Part shown: positions 27,330 to 35,099 of the stretch, piece by piece
How the letters are laid out: the number at the start of each line of letters is the position of its first letter
Position numbering within the stretch: the stretch's first letter is position 1
From: an uncultured Porticoccus sp.
GTDB taxonomy: Bacteria; Pseudomonadota; Gammaproteobacteria; Pseudomonadales; Porticoccaceae
Reading direction: 5' to 3'
Length of the DNA stretch: 64,000 nt
NCBI RefSeq assembly: GCF_913061305.1
Contig: NZ_CAJXST010000003.1
Location: 186,001 to 250,000 of the forward strand
Notes under the pieces: model-generated
What the model saw: only the letters and a program-made list of their open reading frames with translations
Database searches by the model: none
What the model was told of the DNA's origin: nothing
Program-made: the position numbers and the translations under genes

Positions 27330-29276
27330 TCAGCGCGACGTAACCCGCCGATAGATAGCGGGCAAAGCCTGGGGCAGATGCTCCGGCCGGCTAACCATAG
27401 CCCAGCCCCCTCGGCCAAACAGGCGGGGCAGATAGGCCTCCGCTTCTCTGTCCACTGTGACGGCAAACACCTGCACTTCCTGCTGCCGGGCGTCCAGAAT
27501 CGCCCTGCGGGTATCCTCGATAGCGTAACGGCCTTCGTAATAGTCAGTGTCGTTGGGCTTGCCGTCGCTGAGCATCAGTAGCAGACGGTGGCGCTGGTGG
27601 CGCTGTGCCAGAAGTTCTGTGCAATGACGAATGGCGGGCCCCATACGGGTGTAGTGACCCGGCTCCAGAGCCTGGATTCGTCGCTCCACCCGCTCCCCCA
27701 TGACCTCGTCAAAGGACTTGAGGGTACTCACCCAGACCCGCTCTCGCCGCCTGGAGGTAAAACAGTGGATGGCGTAGTCGTCGCCGGACAGCGCCAGGCC
27801 GTGGGCCAGAGCCAACAGCGCTTCCCGGGCCACATCAATTACCCGCCGGTCCTCCAGCCAGGCGTCCGTGGACAGGGAGACATCCACCAGAATATCCACC
27901 GCCAGATCCCGGGTACGTGGCAGTGACGCGAGGTAAAGACCGTCGTTGGCTGTGCCAGTGGCGGCCAGGTCGCAGTGGGCGCGGACGACGGCATCCATGT
28001 CCAGCTCCGTCCCCTCCAGTTGGCCTCGCAGCACCTCGCGGCCCGGGCGCAGCGCCTCAAACTGGCGCCGCACACTCAGAATCCTGCGCCGGGTCGCTTC
28101 GTCCTGTGGCATGATTTGCTCTGCCTCGCGATAGGGCTCGACAAGAACCTGGCAGTGCTCCGGTAGATAACGACCTTTGCGGTAGTCCCACTCCGGGTAT
28201 CGGTATTTTCCCGACAGCGGGGCACCGGTGGCGGCGTCTGGAGGCAGGTCCAGCTCGAGCCTGAGTTTGGCGGCGGCCTTTTTGCGGTGGGGGCTGACGG
28301 TGATCTCATCGAGCTGTTCAGCGGACTTGTGAGCATCTTCGTCCTGCTCATCGTCCACCAGACGGTTCAGGTTAACCATCTCGGCGATGGAAAGCATTTT
28401 CTCGAAGCGATTGAACACCAGAGGATCGTCCCGTTCACTTTCAGTTTGGCGGCGACGGCTGGCCTTGCGTCGCCCCTCCGGCCCCGTCTGGGCGACACTG
28501 TCGTCGGCAACCTCATCCTGTTCATCAGGCGTACGGGGCACCGTTCCCACCATTACTGCTTCTCCCCAAAGGGGTACCGGCAGCGGTGGTCGATAGCCTT
28601 TCGGTGCATGCCACTCACTCAGCGTCATCTCGTCGAGAACAACAGAATAAATATCTCTGGCAACACCGACCAGCGGCATCGAATCGCCAAGCAATCGACG
28701 GATCACAGCCTCCACCGCTTCCTCCATAACCGGTAGTCGCCGCCTGGGGCGGCGCGCCAGCAGTGCTGAACACAATCGGTCATGGCGAGCGCCCAGGCCC
28801 GGATAATGTGCCAGCACCATACCACGGGTGCGCCGCACTTCCCGGAGGGCGAGGATATCCCGCCGCAGGGGGTCCGGCTCAGACGGCAGTGACCGGGCGC
28901 AAGCCAGGTAAGCCGCCAGCCAGAAATACAGATCGCGATTGAGGTCCCGGTCGGGAAGCAGGTCGATGCGTGGCGGCAACAGCAGATGTTGTTCGTCCAC
29001 CCGGGCCAGATCCAGGAGCTCTTCGTCGAATCCCAGGCGCTGGCGCCAGCGGAGCCGATGTCCGGACGTCCGGGCAGATATGGCACTGAGCTCAAGACCC
29101 GGGTCTCCGCCGCTAAGGCGAAAAAAGACCGCCAGACTCTTCTCCAGCTCCCGGAACCTGACCATTGCCTCCGGATAATGGGGATAACTGGCAGCCCGGG
29201 AAGCCCAGCGGTGCCAGCGCCGCCCTACCCACTCTTCCAGCTCCAGAAACTCCAACAGACCTCGAGGGCTCATCAT
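27330..29276 (-). CDS. norD: Nitric oxide reductase activation protein NorD
   Basis: 648-residue protein with a C-terminal von Willebrand A domain. The MIDAS metal site D465-x-S467-x-S469 is in DILVDVSLSTDAW, and LMLSDGKPNDTDYYEGRYA is the conserved TPND-like block. With the NorQ ATPase it forms a MoxR/VWA pair needed to insert the iron centre into NorB. The gene overlaps norQ by four bases (ATGA). Confidence 0.93.
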   Translation of the reverse strand: MMSPRGLLEFLELEEWVGRRWHRWASRAASYPHYPEAMVRFRELEKSLAVFFRLSGGDPGLELSAISARTSGHRLRWRQRLGFDEELLDLARVDEQHLLLPPRIDLLPDRDLNRDLYFWLAAYLACARSLPSEPDPLRRDILALREVRRTRGMVLAHYPGLGARHDRLCSALLARRPRRRLPVMEEAVEAVIRRLLGDSMPLVGVARDIYSVVLDEMTLSEWHAPKGYRPPLPVPLWGEAVMVGTVPRTPDEQDEVADDSVAQTGPEGRRKASRRRQTESERDDPLVFNRFEKMLSIAEMVNLNRLVDDEQDEDAHKSAEQLDEITVSPHRKKAAAKLRLELDLPPDAATGAPLSGKYRYPEWDYRKGRYLPEHCQVLVEPYREAEQIMPQDEATRRRILSVRRQFEALRPGREVLRGQLEGTELDMDAVVRAHCDLAATGTANDGLYLASLPRTRDLAVDILVDVSLSTDAWLEDRRVIDVAREALLALAHGLALSGDDYAIHCFTSRRRERVWVSTLKSFDEVMGERVERRIQALEPGHYTRMGPAIRHCTELLAQRHQRHRLLLMLSDGKPNDTDYYEGRYAIEDTRRAILDARQQEVQVFAVTVDREAEAYLPRLFGRGGWAMVSRPEHLPQALPAIYRRVTSR

Positions 29277-30091
29277 TCATCGCCGAAGGTGGCACGGATG
29301 GCCTCCAGCAACCCTTCCTGAATGTCAATGTCATCGCTCAGCGGTTCCACCAGGGTAGCCCGGGCCGCCTGCAGTGTCGGCACTCCGGCTGCCATCAGGG
29401 TGGCGCAATAGATCAGCAGGCGGGTAGAAACAGTTTCTTCCAGATCCTGTCCCTTCAGCGTCCGTAGGCGGACCGCCAGATTCACCAGTGCCGTGCACTG
29501 ATCGACCGCCAAACCACTCTCCCGGGCGACAATATCCCGCTCCAGGGCCGGCGGTGGAAAATCAAAACTGAGTGCGACAAAGCGCTGACGGGTACTGGGC
29601 TTGAGGGATTTGAGAATATGCTGATAACCGGGGTTATAGGATACCACCAGCATGAAATCCGGAGGCGCCTGCAACAGTTCACCCGTGCGCTCCAGGGGCA
29701 ATACGCGGCGGTCGTCGGTGAGTGGGTGCAGGACCACGGTGACGTCCTTGCGCGCCTCCACCACTTCATCCAGATAACAGATACCGCCTTCCCGTACGGC
29801 CCGGGTCAGGGGGCCATCCACCCACTGGGTCTCGCCGCCACGCAGCAGATAGCGACCGGTGAGATCTGCCGCAGTCAGATCGTCGTGACAGGACACGGTA
29901 AACAAAGGCCTGTTTAGTTTGGCTGCCATATGGTGGACGAACCGGGTCTTGCCGCAACCCGTGGGTCCCTTCAGCAACAGCGGCAGCCGCTGCTCCCAGG
30001 CGTGACGAAACAGCTCACACTCGCCTCCAACGGGACGATAGAAAGGTAGATCCCCATCAGAATGGGAAACAGATTCGGCAGAGTCGGACAT
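29273..30091 (-). CDS. norQ: MoxR-type AAA+ ATPase NorQ/CbbQ
   Basis: 272-residue AAA+ protein. Walker A is GPTGCGKTR (residues 42-50), Walker B ICYLDEVVEA, sensor-1 region VVSYNPGYQ, and the C-terminal CbbQ domain is present. It remodels the NO reductase for activation together with NorD. The ATG at 30091 is preferred to a more distal GTG/ATG because homology begins at about GDLPFYRPVGGE. It lies 70 bases after norB. Confidence 0.93.
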   Translation of the reverse strand: MSDSAESVSHSDGDLPFYRPVGGECELFRHAWEQRLPLLLKGPTGCGKTRFVHHMAAKLNRPLFTVSCHDDLTAADLTGRYLLRGGETQWVDGPLTRAVREGGICYLDEVVEARKDVTVVLHPLTDDRRVLPLERTGELLQAPPDFMLVVSYNPGYQHILKSLKPSTRQRFVALSFDFPPPALERDIVARESGLAVDQCTALVNLAVRLRTLKGQDLEETVSTRLLIYCATLMAAGVPTLQAARATLVEPLSDDIDIQEGLLEAIRATFGDE

Positions 30092-30160
30092 GATTTTTTC
30101 CCGATTGATAACGGCGTCACCACCGACAGGCAATAGCGCCTTTCAGGTCTGCTATTGTCT

Positions 30161-31498
30161 TCAGACGGGTTCTGTCGGCGTGTCGGCAACCTGCTCCCGG
30201 GCTGGCCCGAAGGTGGCATAAAGGAACAACAGTGCGGCCACGGCCACTACCACGCCCGCCCCCAGACGCATGGCGTAGAACAGCCCCAGCTGGGACTGCA
30301 CCTCCATGTAGTTCATTCCCAGGACCCTTTGCAGGTGGGTCTGTACCACGCCGGCAAACGTCAGAGTAAATGTCATAAAGCACATGGCGGAGGTCATTAT
30401 CCAGAAGCTCCACATATTGAGGATCTGGTTATAAGGCTGCATCCGACGCAACTGGGGCATGGCGTAGGTGATGACGGCCAGCACCATCATCACATAGGCA
30501 CCATAGAAAGCCAGGTGACCGTGGGCAGCCGTGACCTGGGTGCCGTGGGTGTAGTAGTTGACGAAGGACAGGGTGTGCATGAAACCCCAGACACCTGCCC
30601 CGAAGAACGCCACAGTGGCACTGCCCAGGGTCCAGAGCATGGCGGCCTTATTCGGATGGTTGCGACGTCCCTTCCAGAACATGTAGAAGGCAAACAACAC
30701 CATGGCAAAGAAAGGCAGCACTTCAAGGGTGGAGAAAATACTGCCGATGGGCTGCCAGTACCAGGGTGCGCCGATCCAGTAGTAATGATGGCCGGTTCCC
30801 AGGAGACCGGAAAACAGGGCCAGTCCGATAATGACGTATAGCCACTTCTCAATGATTTCGCGGTCGACACCGGTCATCTTGATCAACAGATAGGCCAGCA
30901 GTGATCCCATGATCAACTCCCAGACACCCTCGACCCAGACATGGACGACCCACCACCAGTAGAGCTTGTCCACGGCCAGGTTGGCCGGATTGTAAAAGGC
31001 GAACAGCCAGAATATTGCTGCCAGCCACAGCCCCAGCATCAACACCATATTGATGGCCGTTCGGCGGCCCTTGTAGAGAGTAATACTGGTGTTGTAGAGA
31101 AAGATCAAAAAGGAGACGGTAATCAGGATTTTCGCCCAGAGGGGTTGTTCCAGAAACTCCCGGCCCTCATGGATACCAAACTGATAACTAATGAGAGAAC
31201 CGGCACCGGCCACGGCAAACAGGGCAAGCTGCAGGTAGGCCAGTTTGGGGCTGTGAATTTCCGTTTCCGCCTCCTCCGGCATCAGGTAGTAGGTGCACCC
31301 CATAAAACCCATCAACAGCCATACGATCAACAGATTGGTGTGGCTCATGCGCATGATGTGGAACGGCATGGCCTCGGTCATGAACTCGGGCAGGACATAG
31401 ACAGTAGCCGCCAGCAGGCCGAACACCACCTGCAGTACAAACAGAGCCATGGCGACCATGAAAAACGGGAGGGCCACCTTCTGGGTTTCGTATTTCAT
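30161..31498 (-). CDS. norB: Nitric oxide reductase large subunit NorB (cNOR)
   Basis: 445-residue, twelve-helix heme-copper superfamily subunit that reduces NO to N2O. Heme/non-heme iron ligands appear in MRMSHTNLLIVW, VVHVWVEGVWE, GTGHHYYWIG and TAAHGHLAFYGAY; the glutamate in VEGVWE is the non-heme iron ligand region. It lacks the N-terminal extension of quinol-type NorZ, in line with the adjacent norC. AAGGAG lies before the ATG at 31498. Confidence 0.95.
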   Translation of the reverse strand: MKYETQKVALPFFMVAMALFVLQVVFGLLAATVYVLPEFMTEAMPFHIMRMSHTNLLIVWLLMGFMGCTYYLMPEEAETEIHSPKLAYLQLALFAVAGAGSLISYQFGIHEGREFLEQPLWAKILITVSFLIFLYNTSITLYKGRRTAINMVLMLGLWLAAIFWLFAFYNPANLAVDKLYWWWVVHVWVEGVWELIMGSLLAYLLIKMTGVDREIIEKWLYVIIGLALFSGLLGTGHHYYWIGAPWYWQPIGSIFSTLEVLPFFAMVLFAFYMFWKGRRNHPNKAAMLWTLGSATVAFFGAGVWGFMHTLSFVNYYTHGTQVTAAHGHLAFYGAYVMMVLAVITYAMPQLRRMQPYNQILNMWSFWIMTSAMCFMTFTLTFAGVVQTHLQRVLGMNYMEVQSQLGLFYAMRLGAGVVVAVAALLFLYATFGPAREQVADTPTEPV

Positions 31499-31583
31499 CG
31501 CCAAATATCTCCTTTTAATTATTATCTCGGGGTTTCCGCCAGACTTTTTGGTGTTGAGGCGCCCCCACCTTTGGATGAATACA

Positions 31584-32036
31584 TCAGCCTGAAGGATGGG
31601 GGGGCCAACCCTGGGTGTCGATATCGTCTGTCCAGCGGAAAAAATCCACCAGGGCGTCAAGTTCTGGCTCGCTAAGGTCGAAGGCGGGCATTTTTCGCCG
31701 TCCCTCGATATTCAGCGGTTGCGCTTTGATCCAGCCCTTGATACCGGCCCGGGCTGCCTCCGGATTTTCCCGGCCACCATAGCGATGCCAGACATTACCC
31801 AGTTCGGGACCGAAGTATGCGCCCTCCCCCAGGATGGTATGGCAGTTGATACAACTGTTCTTTTCCCATACGTGTTTGCCCAGCTTGACAGACTCCGTCA
31901 ACCCTTCCTTGTCGGTAGAAATGTTCACCATGTAAAAATGGCTGTGGACAGTCAGAGCGGCGAAGACGATAAAAAAGAATAGCGAACCGCCAAAGAAGAT
32001 ATTGCGGGCTCCGGAACGAGTCAGTTTTTCCGTCAT
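31584..32036 (-). CDS. norC: Nitric oxide reductase cytochrome c subunit NorC
   Basis: 150-residue membrane-anchored cytochrome c that feeds electrons to NorB. An N-terminal helix (NIFFGGSLFFFIVFAAL) precedes the heme site C62-I-N-C65-H66; the axial Met is Met116 in RKMPAFDLS. GGAAGG precedes the ATG at 32036. It is the first gene of norCBQD. No canonical NNR/DNR box (TTGAT-N4-ATCAA) was seen in the upstream 220 bases, so regulation is unclear. Confidence 0.95.
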   Translation of the reverse strand: MTEKLTRSGARNIFFGGSLFFFIVFAALTVHSHFYMVNISTDKEGLTESVKLGKHVWEKNSCINCHTILGEGAYFGPELGNVWHRYGGRENPEAARAGIKGWIKAQPLNIEGRRKMPAFDLSEPELDALVDFFRWTDDIDTQGWPPHPSG

Positions 32037-32380
32037 AAACACCTTCCCATGCACGGTTATTGTTTTAGTTTTTCAACCGATGTTACACACCGTTCTATGC
32101 AGACTAGCACCTATCTGGCAATCCCTCCAATTCAATCCGCGTTACTGAAGTGAAGTACTACATACAGCTAACGCTTAATCGCATAAATAGCCCATACAAG
32201 ATGGCTCGGATCGGACCACAGGAACCCTGTTGAACCGGAGACGACGTCGAGCAGGTAATACCGAAAAAAGAACCCGGCGCAAGGCCGGGTCAAGAGGGGG
32301 TTATATCGAGTGCACGATGCTGAAATGGGAAACCGGTTCAGCAATCGCTGTCTACCGGGACCATAGGTAAATAAGTCTTC
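32037..32380. other. Intergenic region upstream of norC
   Basis: 344 bases between norC and the BON lipoprotein gene. It must contain the norC promoter, although no canonical FNR/DNR, NorR or NsrR site was recognised by eye, and it holds the terminator of the BON gene (32262-32290). Confidence 0.5.
32262..32290 (-). terminator. Rho-independent terminator of the BON lipoprotein gene
   Basis: On the minus strand ACCCGGC, loop, GCCGGGT then TTCTTTTTTC: a 7-base GC stem with a T-rich tail, about 90 bases after the BON stop codon. Confidence 0.75.
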
Positions 32381-32692
32381 CTACTTGATGGTCATGTCGT
32401 TTCTTACTGAAGTGACACCATTGATGCCACGGGCGATGTCCACGGCTTTATCCATGGCTTCTTTTGAGGTGACAAATCCGCTGAGTTGCACCACACCTTT
32501 AAAGGTTTCGACGTTGACTTCGCTGGACTTGACGACGGGGTCTTCGACCAGAGCCGTTTTCACCTTGGTGGTAATCCAGGTGTCGTCGATGTATTCGCCA
32601 GTGCTTTCGTTAGTCGAGCTTCCCGCGCAACCAACCGCAGTAATCAAAAGTACCGCAAGCAGTGATGTGAAAATTGCATTGATGGGGCTCAT
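32381..32692 (-). CDS. BON-domain lipoprotein
   Basis: 103 residues. A signal peptide ends in a lipobox-like LITAVGC (Cys22), so it is probably a lipoprotein. One BON domain follows (DDTWITTKVKTALVEDP, then VNVETFKGVVQLSGFV). It is a likely envelope-stress protein related to the three-BON protein at 20.6 kb, whose third unit also begins with DSWITTKVKSSL. The ATG at 32692 has CTGGAGAAG upstream. The shared 14-bp element is 64 bases upstream, and a leader very similar to this one is found at about 43.5 kb. Confidence 0.88.
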   Translation of the reverse strand: MSPINAIFTSLLAVLLITAVGCAGSSTNESTGEYIDDTWITTKVKTALVEDPVVKSSEVNVETFKGVVQLSGFVTSKEAMDKAVDIARGINGVTSVRNDMTIK

Positions 32693-32756
32693 CGTAATTC
32701 TTCTCCAGTTATCAGTATTGTTAGAACAATCATGGCAGTAAGGTGCGCAACGGTCT

Positions 32757-32770
32757 GTGCGCCGACGTAC
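32757..32770. promoter_or_regulatory. Shared 14-bp near-palindrome, copy 4
   Basis: Towards the BON gene it reads GTACGTCGGCGCACAGACC (32770-32752). It lies 64 bases before that start codon and about 210 bases before the divergent DUF883 gene. Confidence 0.6.
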
Positions 32771-32978
32771 ATATCCTTCAAACCAGATAGTCCTCGATTG
32801 ACTGGTCACTTGGCGCTGAAGCTGCGAATCAGTGTGTTGGTCGATAACAGTGACTGGCTAGACGGCTGTGTTCGCTGCCGCGCAGACAGGTGGGAGCTTT
32901 TGCGAGAGACTTTCAAGTGATTTCCAATGGAAGCCGAACGGCATCCACCCATGTTTCACCACAGCAACGGGGAATACC

Positions 32979-33266
32979 ATGAGTAAACCAGCCAATGGCG
33001 ATCATGCCACTACAGATCATCTTACTGAGCGCGCCCACGAGTCCGTGGACCAGATTGCCAGAACGGCGGGCAAGGCCGAGGAACGGATCCGCAAGGAAGC
33101 CGGGACTGCAGAGGATCTTGTCAGGAATGCCGGACAAAAAACCAGGGAAAGGTCTGGCGAAGCGCTGCAGTCCATTAGTGGCTTCGTGCGTGACAACCCC
33201 CTGACCTCCCTGGGCATTGCCTTTGCCGCAGGATCCTTGCTGTCTGCCTTAACACGCCGATCGTAG
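32979..33266 (+). CDS. DUF883 (YqjD/ElaB-like) protein
   Basis: 95 residues: a long charged amphipathic helix (SVDQIARTAGKAEERIRKEA, LVRNAGQKTRERSGEALQSI) and a C-terminal membrane anchor (PLTSLGIAFAAGSLLSAL). The family anchors ribosomes to the inner membrane in stationary phase in E. coli. The ATG at 32979 has CGGGGA upstream. It shares its last base with the start of the next gene. Confidence 0.87.
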   Translation: MSKPANGDHATTDHLTERAHESVDQIARTAGKAEERIRKEAGTAEDLVRNAGQKTRERSGEALQSISGFVRDNPLTSLGIAFAAGSLLSALTRRS

Positions 33267-33547
33267 TGTCTCGTCGCAACCAGTTGAGACAGGAGGCCGC
33301 ACAGGTGCGCGGCCGAATTGATCATAATGTCTGTCTTGTTTGCCAGCGTATCGACAGCTTTATTCGTCTCGCAAGGTTCCTCGCTGGCAGTCCTGCCGCA
33401 CTACCCCTTGCCTTTGTCGCCGGCATTCTGGCCGATCGACTGCGTGCGCCAGGCATCAAATATATCTACGAACTCTTGGCCGGCCTGGCAGGCCAGGTAA
33501 AAGCCATGCGGGCCGCTTCAGGCACAAATCCTCTCCACCGGTTATAA
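33266..33547 (+). CDS. Small membrane protein coupled to DUF883 (YqjK-like context)
   Basis: 93 residues starting at a GTG that overlaps the DUF883 stop (TAGTG). The basic N-terminus MSRRNQLRQEAAQVRGRI is followed by a hydrophobic segment (GSPAALPLAFVAGILADRL). The family is not certain; in enterics the gene after the DUF883 protein is followed by YqjE/YqjK, and this fits in position only. Overlap and conserved order support expression. Confidence 0.6.
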   Translation: MSRRNQLRQEAAQVRGRIDHNVCLVCQRIDSFIRLARFLAGSPAALPLAFVAGILADRLRAPGIKYIYELLAGLAGQVKAMRAASGTNPLHRL

Positions 33548-33670
33548 ATATGGGTACTTTCGAAAGGTAAAAAGGAAAGAAGTAATAAAGAGATGAGAGT
33601 ACTCAGGGCCCGCCGGTGCAAGCCGGCCTAAGGACCATGAGCCTGTATTCCAGTAGGCTGCACAACGGCC

Positions 33671-33699
33671 CCCGCCACGTGTTTTTGCTACGCGGCGGG
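33671..33699. terminator. GC-rich hairpin after the GlsB gene
   Basis: CCCGCCACG (33671-33679) pairs with CGCGGCGGG (33691-33699) with one G-T pair. There is no T-run on either side, so it may be a weak terminator or an mRNA-stabilising stem. Confidence 0.3.
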
Positions 33700-33710
33700 C
33701 GGCACACTGC

Positions 33711-33986
33711 TCAGTGTGCGGAACCTGCGGTGCTACGTTGGATCAGTTTCAGGACAGCGAGCAGGATCACTGCACCGATCAGCGAGACAATGAAGCTCAT
33801 GACCGTGATGCCCTCATTGATGGAGCCGGCACCGAGCAGCGGCCCTATCAGCCATCCGCCGATCAGTGCGCCAACAATGCCGACCACGACGTTGAGGATG
33901 ATGCCCTGCCGGGCATCGGTGCCCATGATCATGCTGGCGATCCAGCCAACCAGGCCACCCATGACGAGCCATATAATAATGCCCAT
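33711..33986 (-). CDS. GlsB/YeaQ/YmgE stress-response membrane protein
   Basis: 91 residues with three glycine-rich helices (MGIIIWLVMGGLVGWIASMI, GIILNVVVGIVGALIGGWL, FIVSLIGAVILLAVL), the transglycosylase-associated GlsB/YeaQ/YmgE family. Exact role unknown; general-stress induced in many bacteria. GGAGG lies upstream of the ATG at 33986. The most symmetrical copy of the shared motif lies 75 bases upstream. Confidence 0.92.
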   Translation of the reverse strand: MGIIIWLVMGGLVGWIASMIMGTDARQGIILNVVVGIVGALIGGWLIGPLLGAGSINEGITVMSFIVSLIGAVILLAVLKLIQRSTAGSAH

Positions 33987-34061
33987 GATTTCTACCTCCA
34001 GATAATTTTGACGCACCAGGCGTCAGTGGAATAAGCATATCTGTACCGTCTCGCAATCACC

Positions 34062-34075
34062 GTGCGCTAGCGCAC
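34062..34075. promoter_or_regulatory. Shared 14-bp palindrome, copy 5 (perfect)
   Basis: GTGCGCTAGCGCAC is a perfect 14-base palindrome, 75 bases upstream of the GlsB gene start. It is the best template for the motif found through this region. Confidence 0.65.
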
Positions 34076-34127
34076 TCTGGAGTATGAGAACTGGCATCTG
34101 ATAAAGGATTTGTGCCGACCGCACATG

Positions 34128-34158
34128 AAAACGGCAGAGGCTTTCGCCCCTGCCGTTT
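34128..34158 (-). terminator. Terminator downstream of the PRC-barrel gene
   Basis: AAACGGCAG with AGG continues the stem to CCCCTGCCGTTT around a short loop; on the minus strand the stem is followed by TTTTCATG. It lies about 40 bases after the PRC gene stop. Confidence 0.6.
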
Positions 34159-34194
34159 ATTCATTCAACCCCAACAAGTAAAGGGTTCTGGAAT

Positions 34195-34731
34195 TCAGTC
34201 TATTTTTACATATTTTGGCGCAGTGCTCAGACTTTCACGGGTCGCATCAATCCGCAATTCCATATCATCAGAACCGCCTGATTTCTTCACATCGTCCCAA
34301 CCTATGGCTACGTATTTCTCACCCATGCCCAGGAATCCGTCGACACCGACGACAATAGCCACGATTCGTCCGTCCTTATCAATGATAAGATCGTCCACCG
34401 AACCCACGTCCTCATCACCTTTGGTTTTAACATCAGCACCAATCAGGTTACTCGCGTGCATACCATTAGTCGGAGCAGAGCCCATATAGCCGCCCCGTTT
34501 CTGCATCTCATACTGTTTTTTCATGCCGGACTGATCGTCGCGCATGTTTTGCTTTTCTTCACCAGTCTGCGAGCCAAGCTGTTCAGGGCGCTTGCCTTGG
34601 GCACTTCCGGGAGTTTCTGTAACCAGTCGATTGGAGTCCTGGTTCTGATCTTGTGCCAGGACAGAACCTGTACCGAATGTGATCGCTGGCGTGACCAATG
34701 CATAAAATGCAAATGAATATAGCCTTTTCAT
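34195..34731 (-). CDS. Exported PRC-barrel domain protein
   Basis: 178 residues. A signal peptide ends near GSVLAQD, then a Q/N-rich, probably disordered linker (residues 28-80), then a PRC barrel (about 92-170: ASNLIGADVKTKGDEDVGSV, DLIIDKDGRIVAIVVGVDGF). PRC barrels are small beta domains often found in stress-induced proteins. It is distinct from the cytosolic PRC protein at 45.3 kb. A degenerate copy of the shared motif lies at 34898-34917. Confidence 0.87.
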   Translation of the reverse strand: MKRLYSFAFYALVTPAITFGTGSVLAQDQNQDSNRLVTETPGSAQGKRPEQLGSQTGEEKQNMRDDQSGMKKQYEMQKRGGYMGSAPTNGMHASNLIGADVKTKGDEDVGSVDDLIIDKDGRIVAIVVGVDGFLGMGEKYVAIGWDDVKKSGGSDDMELRIDATRESLSTAPKYVKID

Positions 34732-35099
34732 AGTAAGTATCCTTCGATATCAAATTTGTTAATCGGACTAAATGCCCTGCTTAACCACCTCATTACAGCT
34801 TGTCTTCTCCGGCTCTATTACCCGAAAGGGGACTATGCCGTGACGAGATATGGAACTCAGGATGAGGTTCCAATGTACGCCGATGGGATAGGTTCGTCGG
34901 TTCGCTGACGTACGTAGGCCTATGTGACCAAAACCTTACCCCACCGTTTGCCAACGCACAGAGATCTCCTGCCTGCAGCGTAATAATCAATGTCAGCGTG
35001 CTTCAGACATGAGGCTGCATTGCTGCGAACAAATAACCGGTGCCGACGATCATCAAGACAGTTCGTCCCTCATTACCAAGATTCCCCGGAGAAGTACCA
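34732..35099. other. Intergenic region between PRC-barrel and catalase genes
   Basis: 368 bases between divergent starts. It contains a degenerate version of the shared motif (TTCGCTGACGTACG, 34901-34914) and the catalase ribosome binding site (GGAG at about 35088). No small gene with a good start was found. Confidence 0.45.

Noticed and set aside
32055-32220. Possible FNR/DNR box upstream of norC
   Set aside because: Only weak half-sites were found; none approaches TTGAT-N4-ATCAA.
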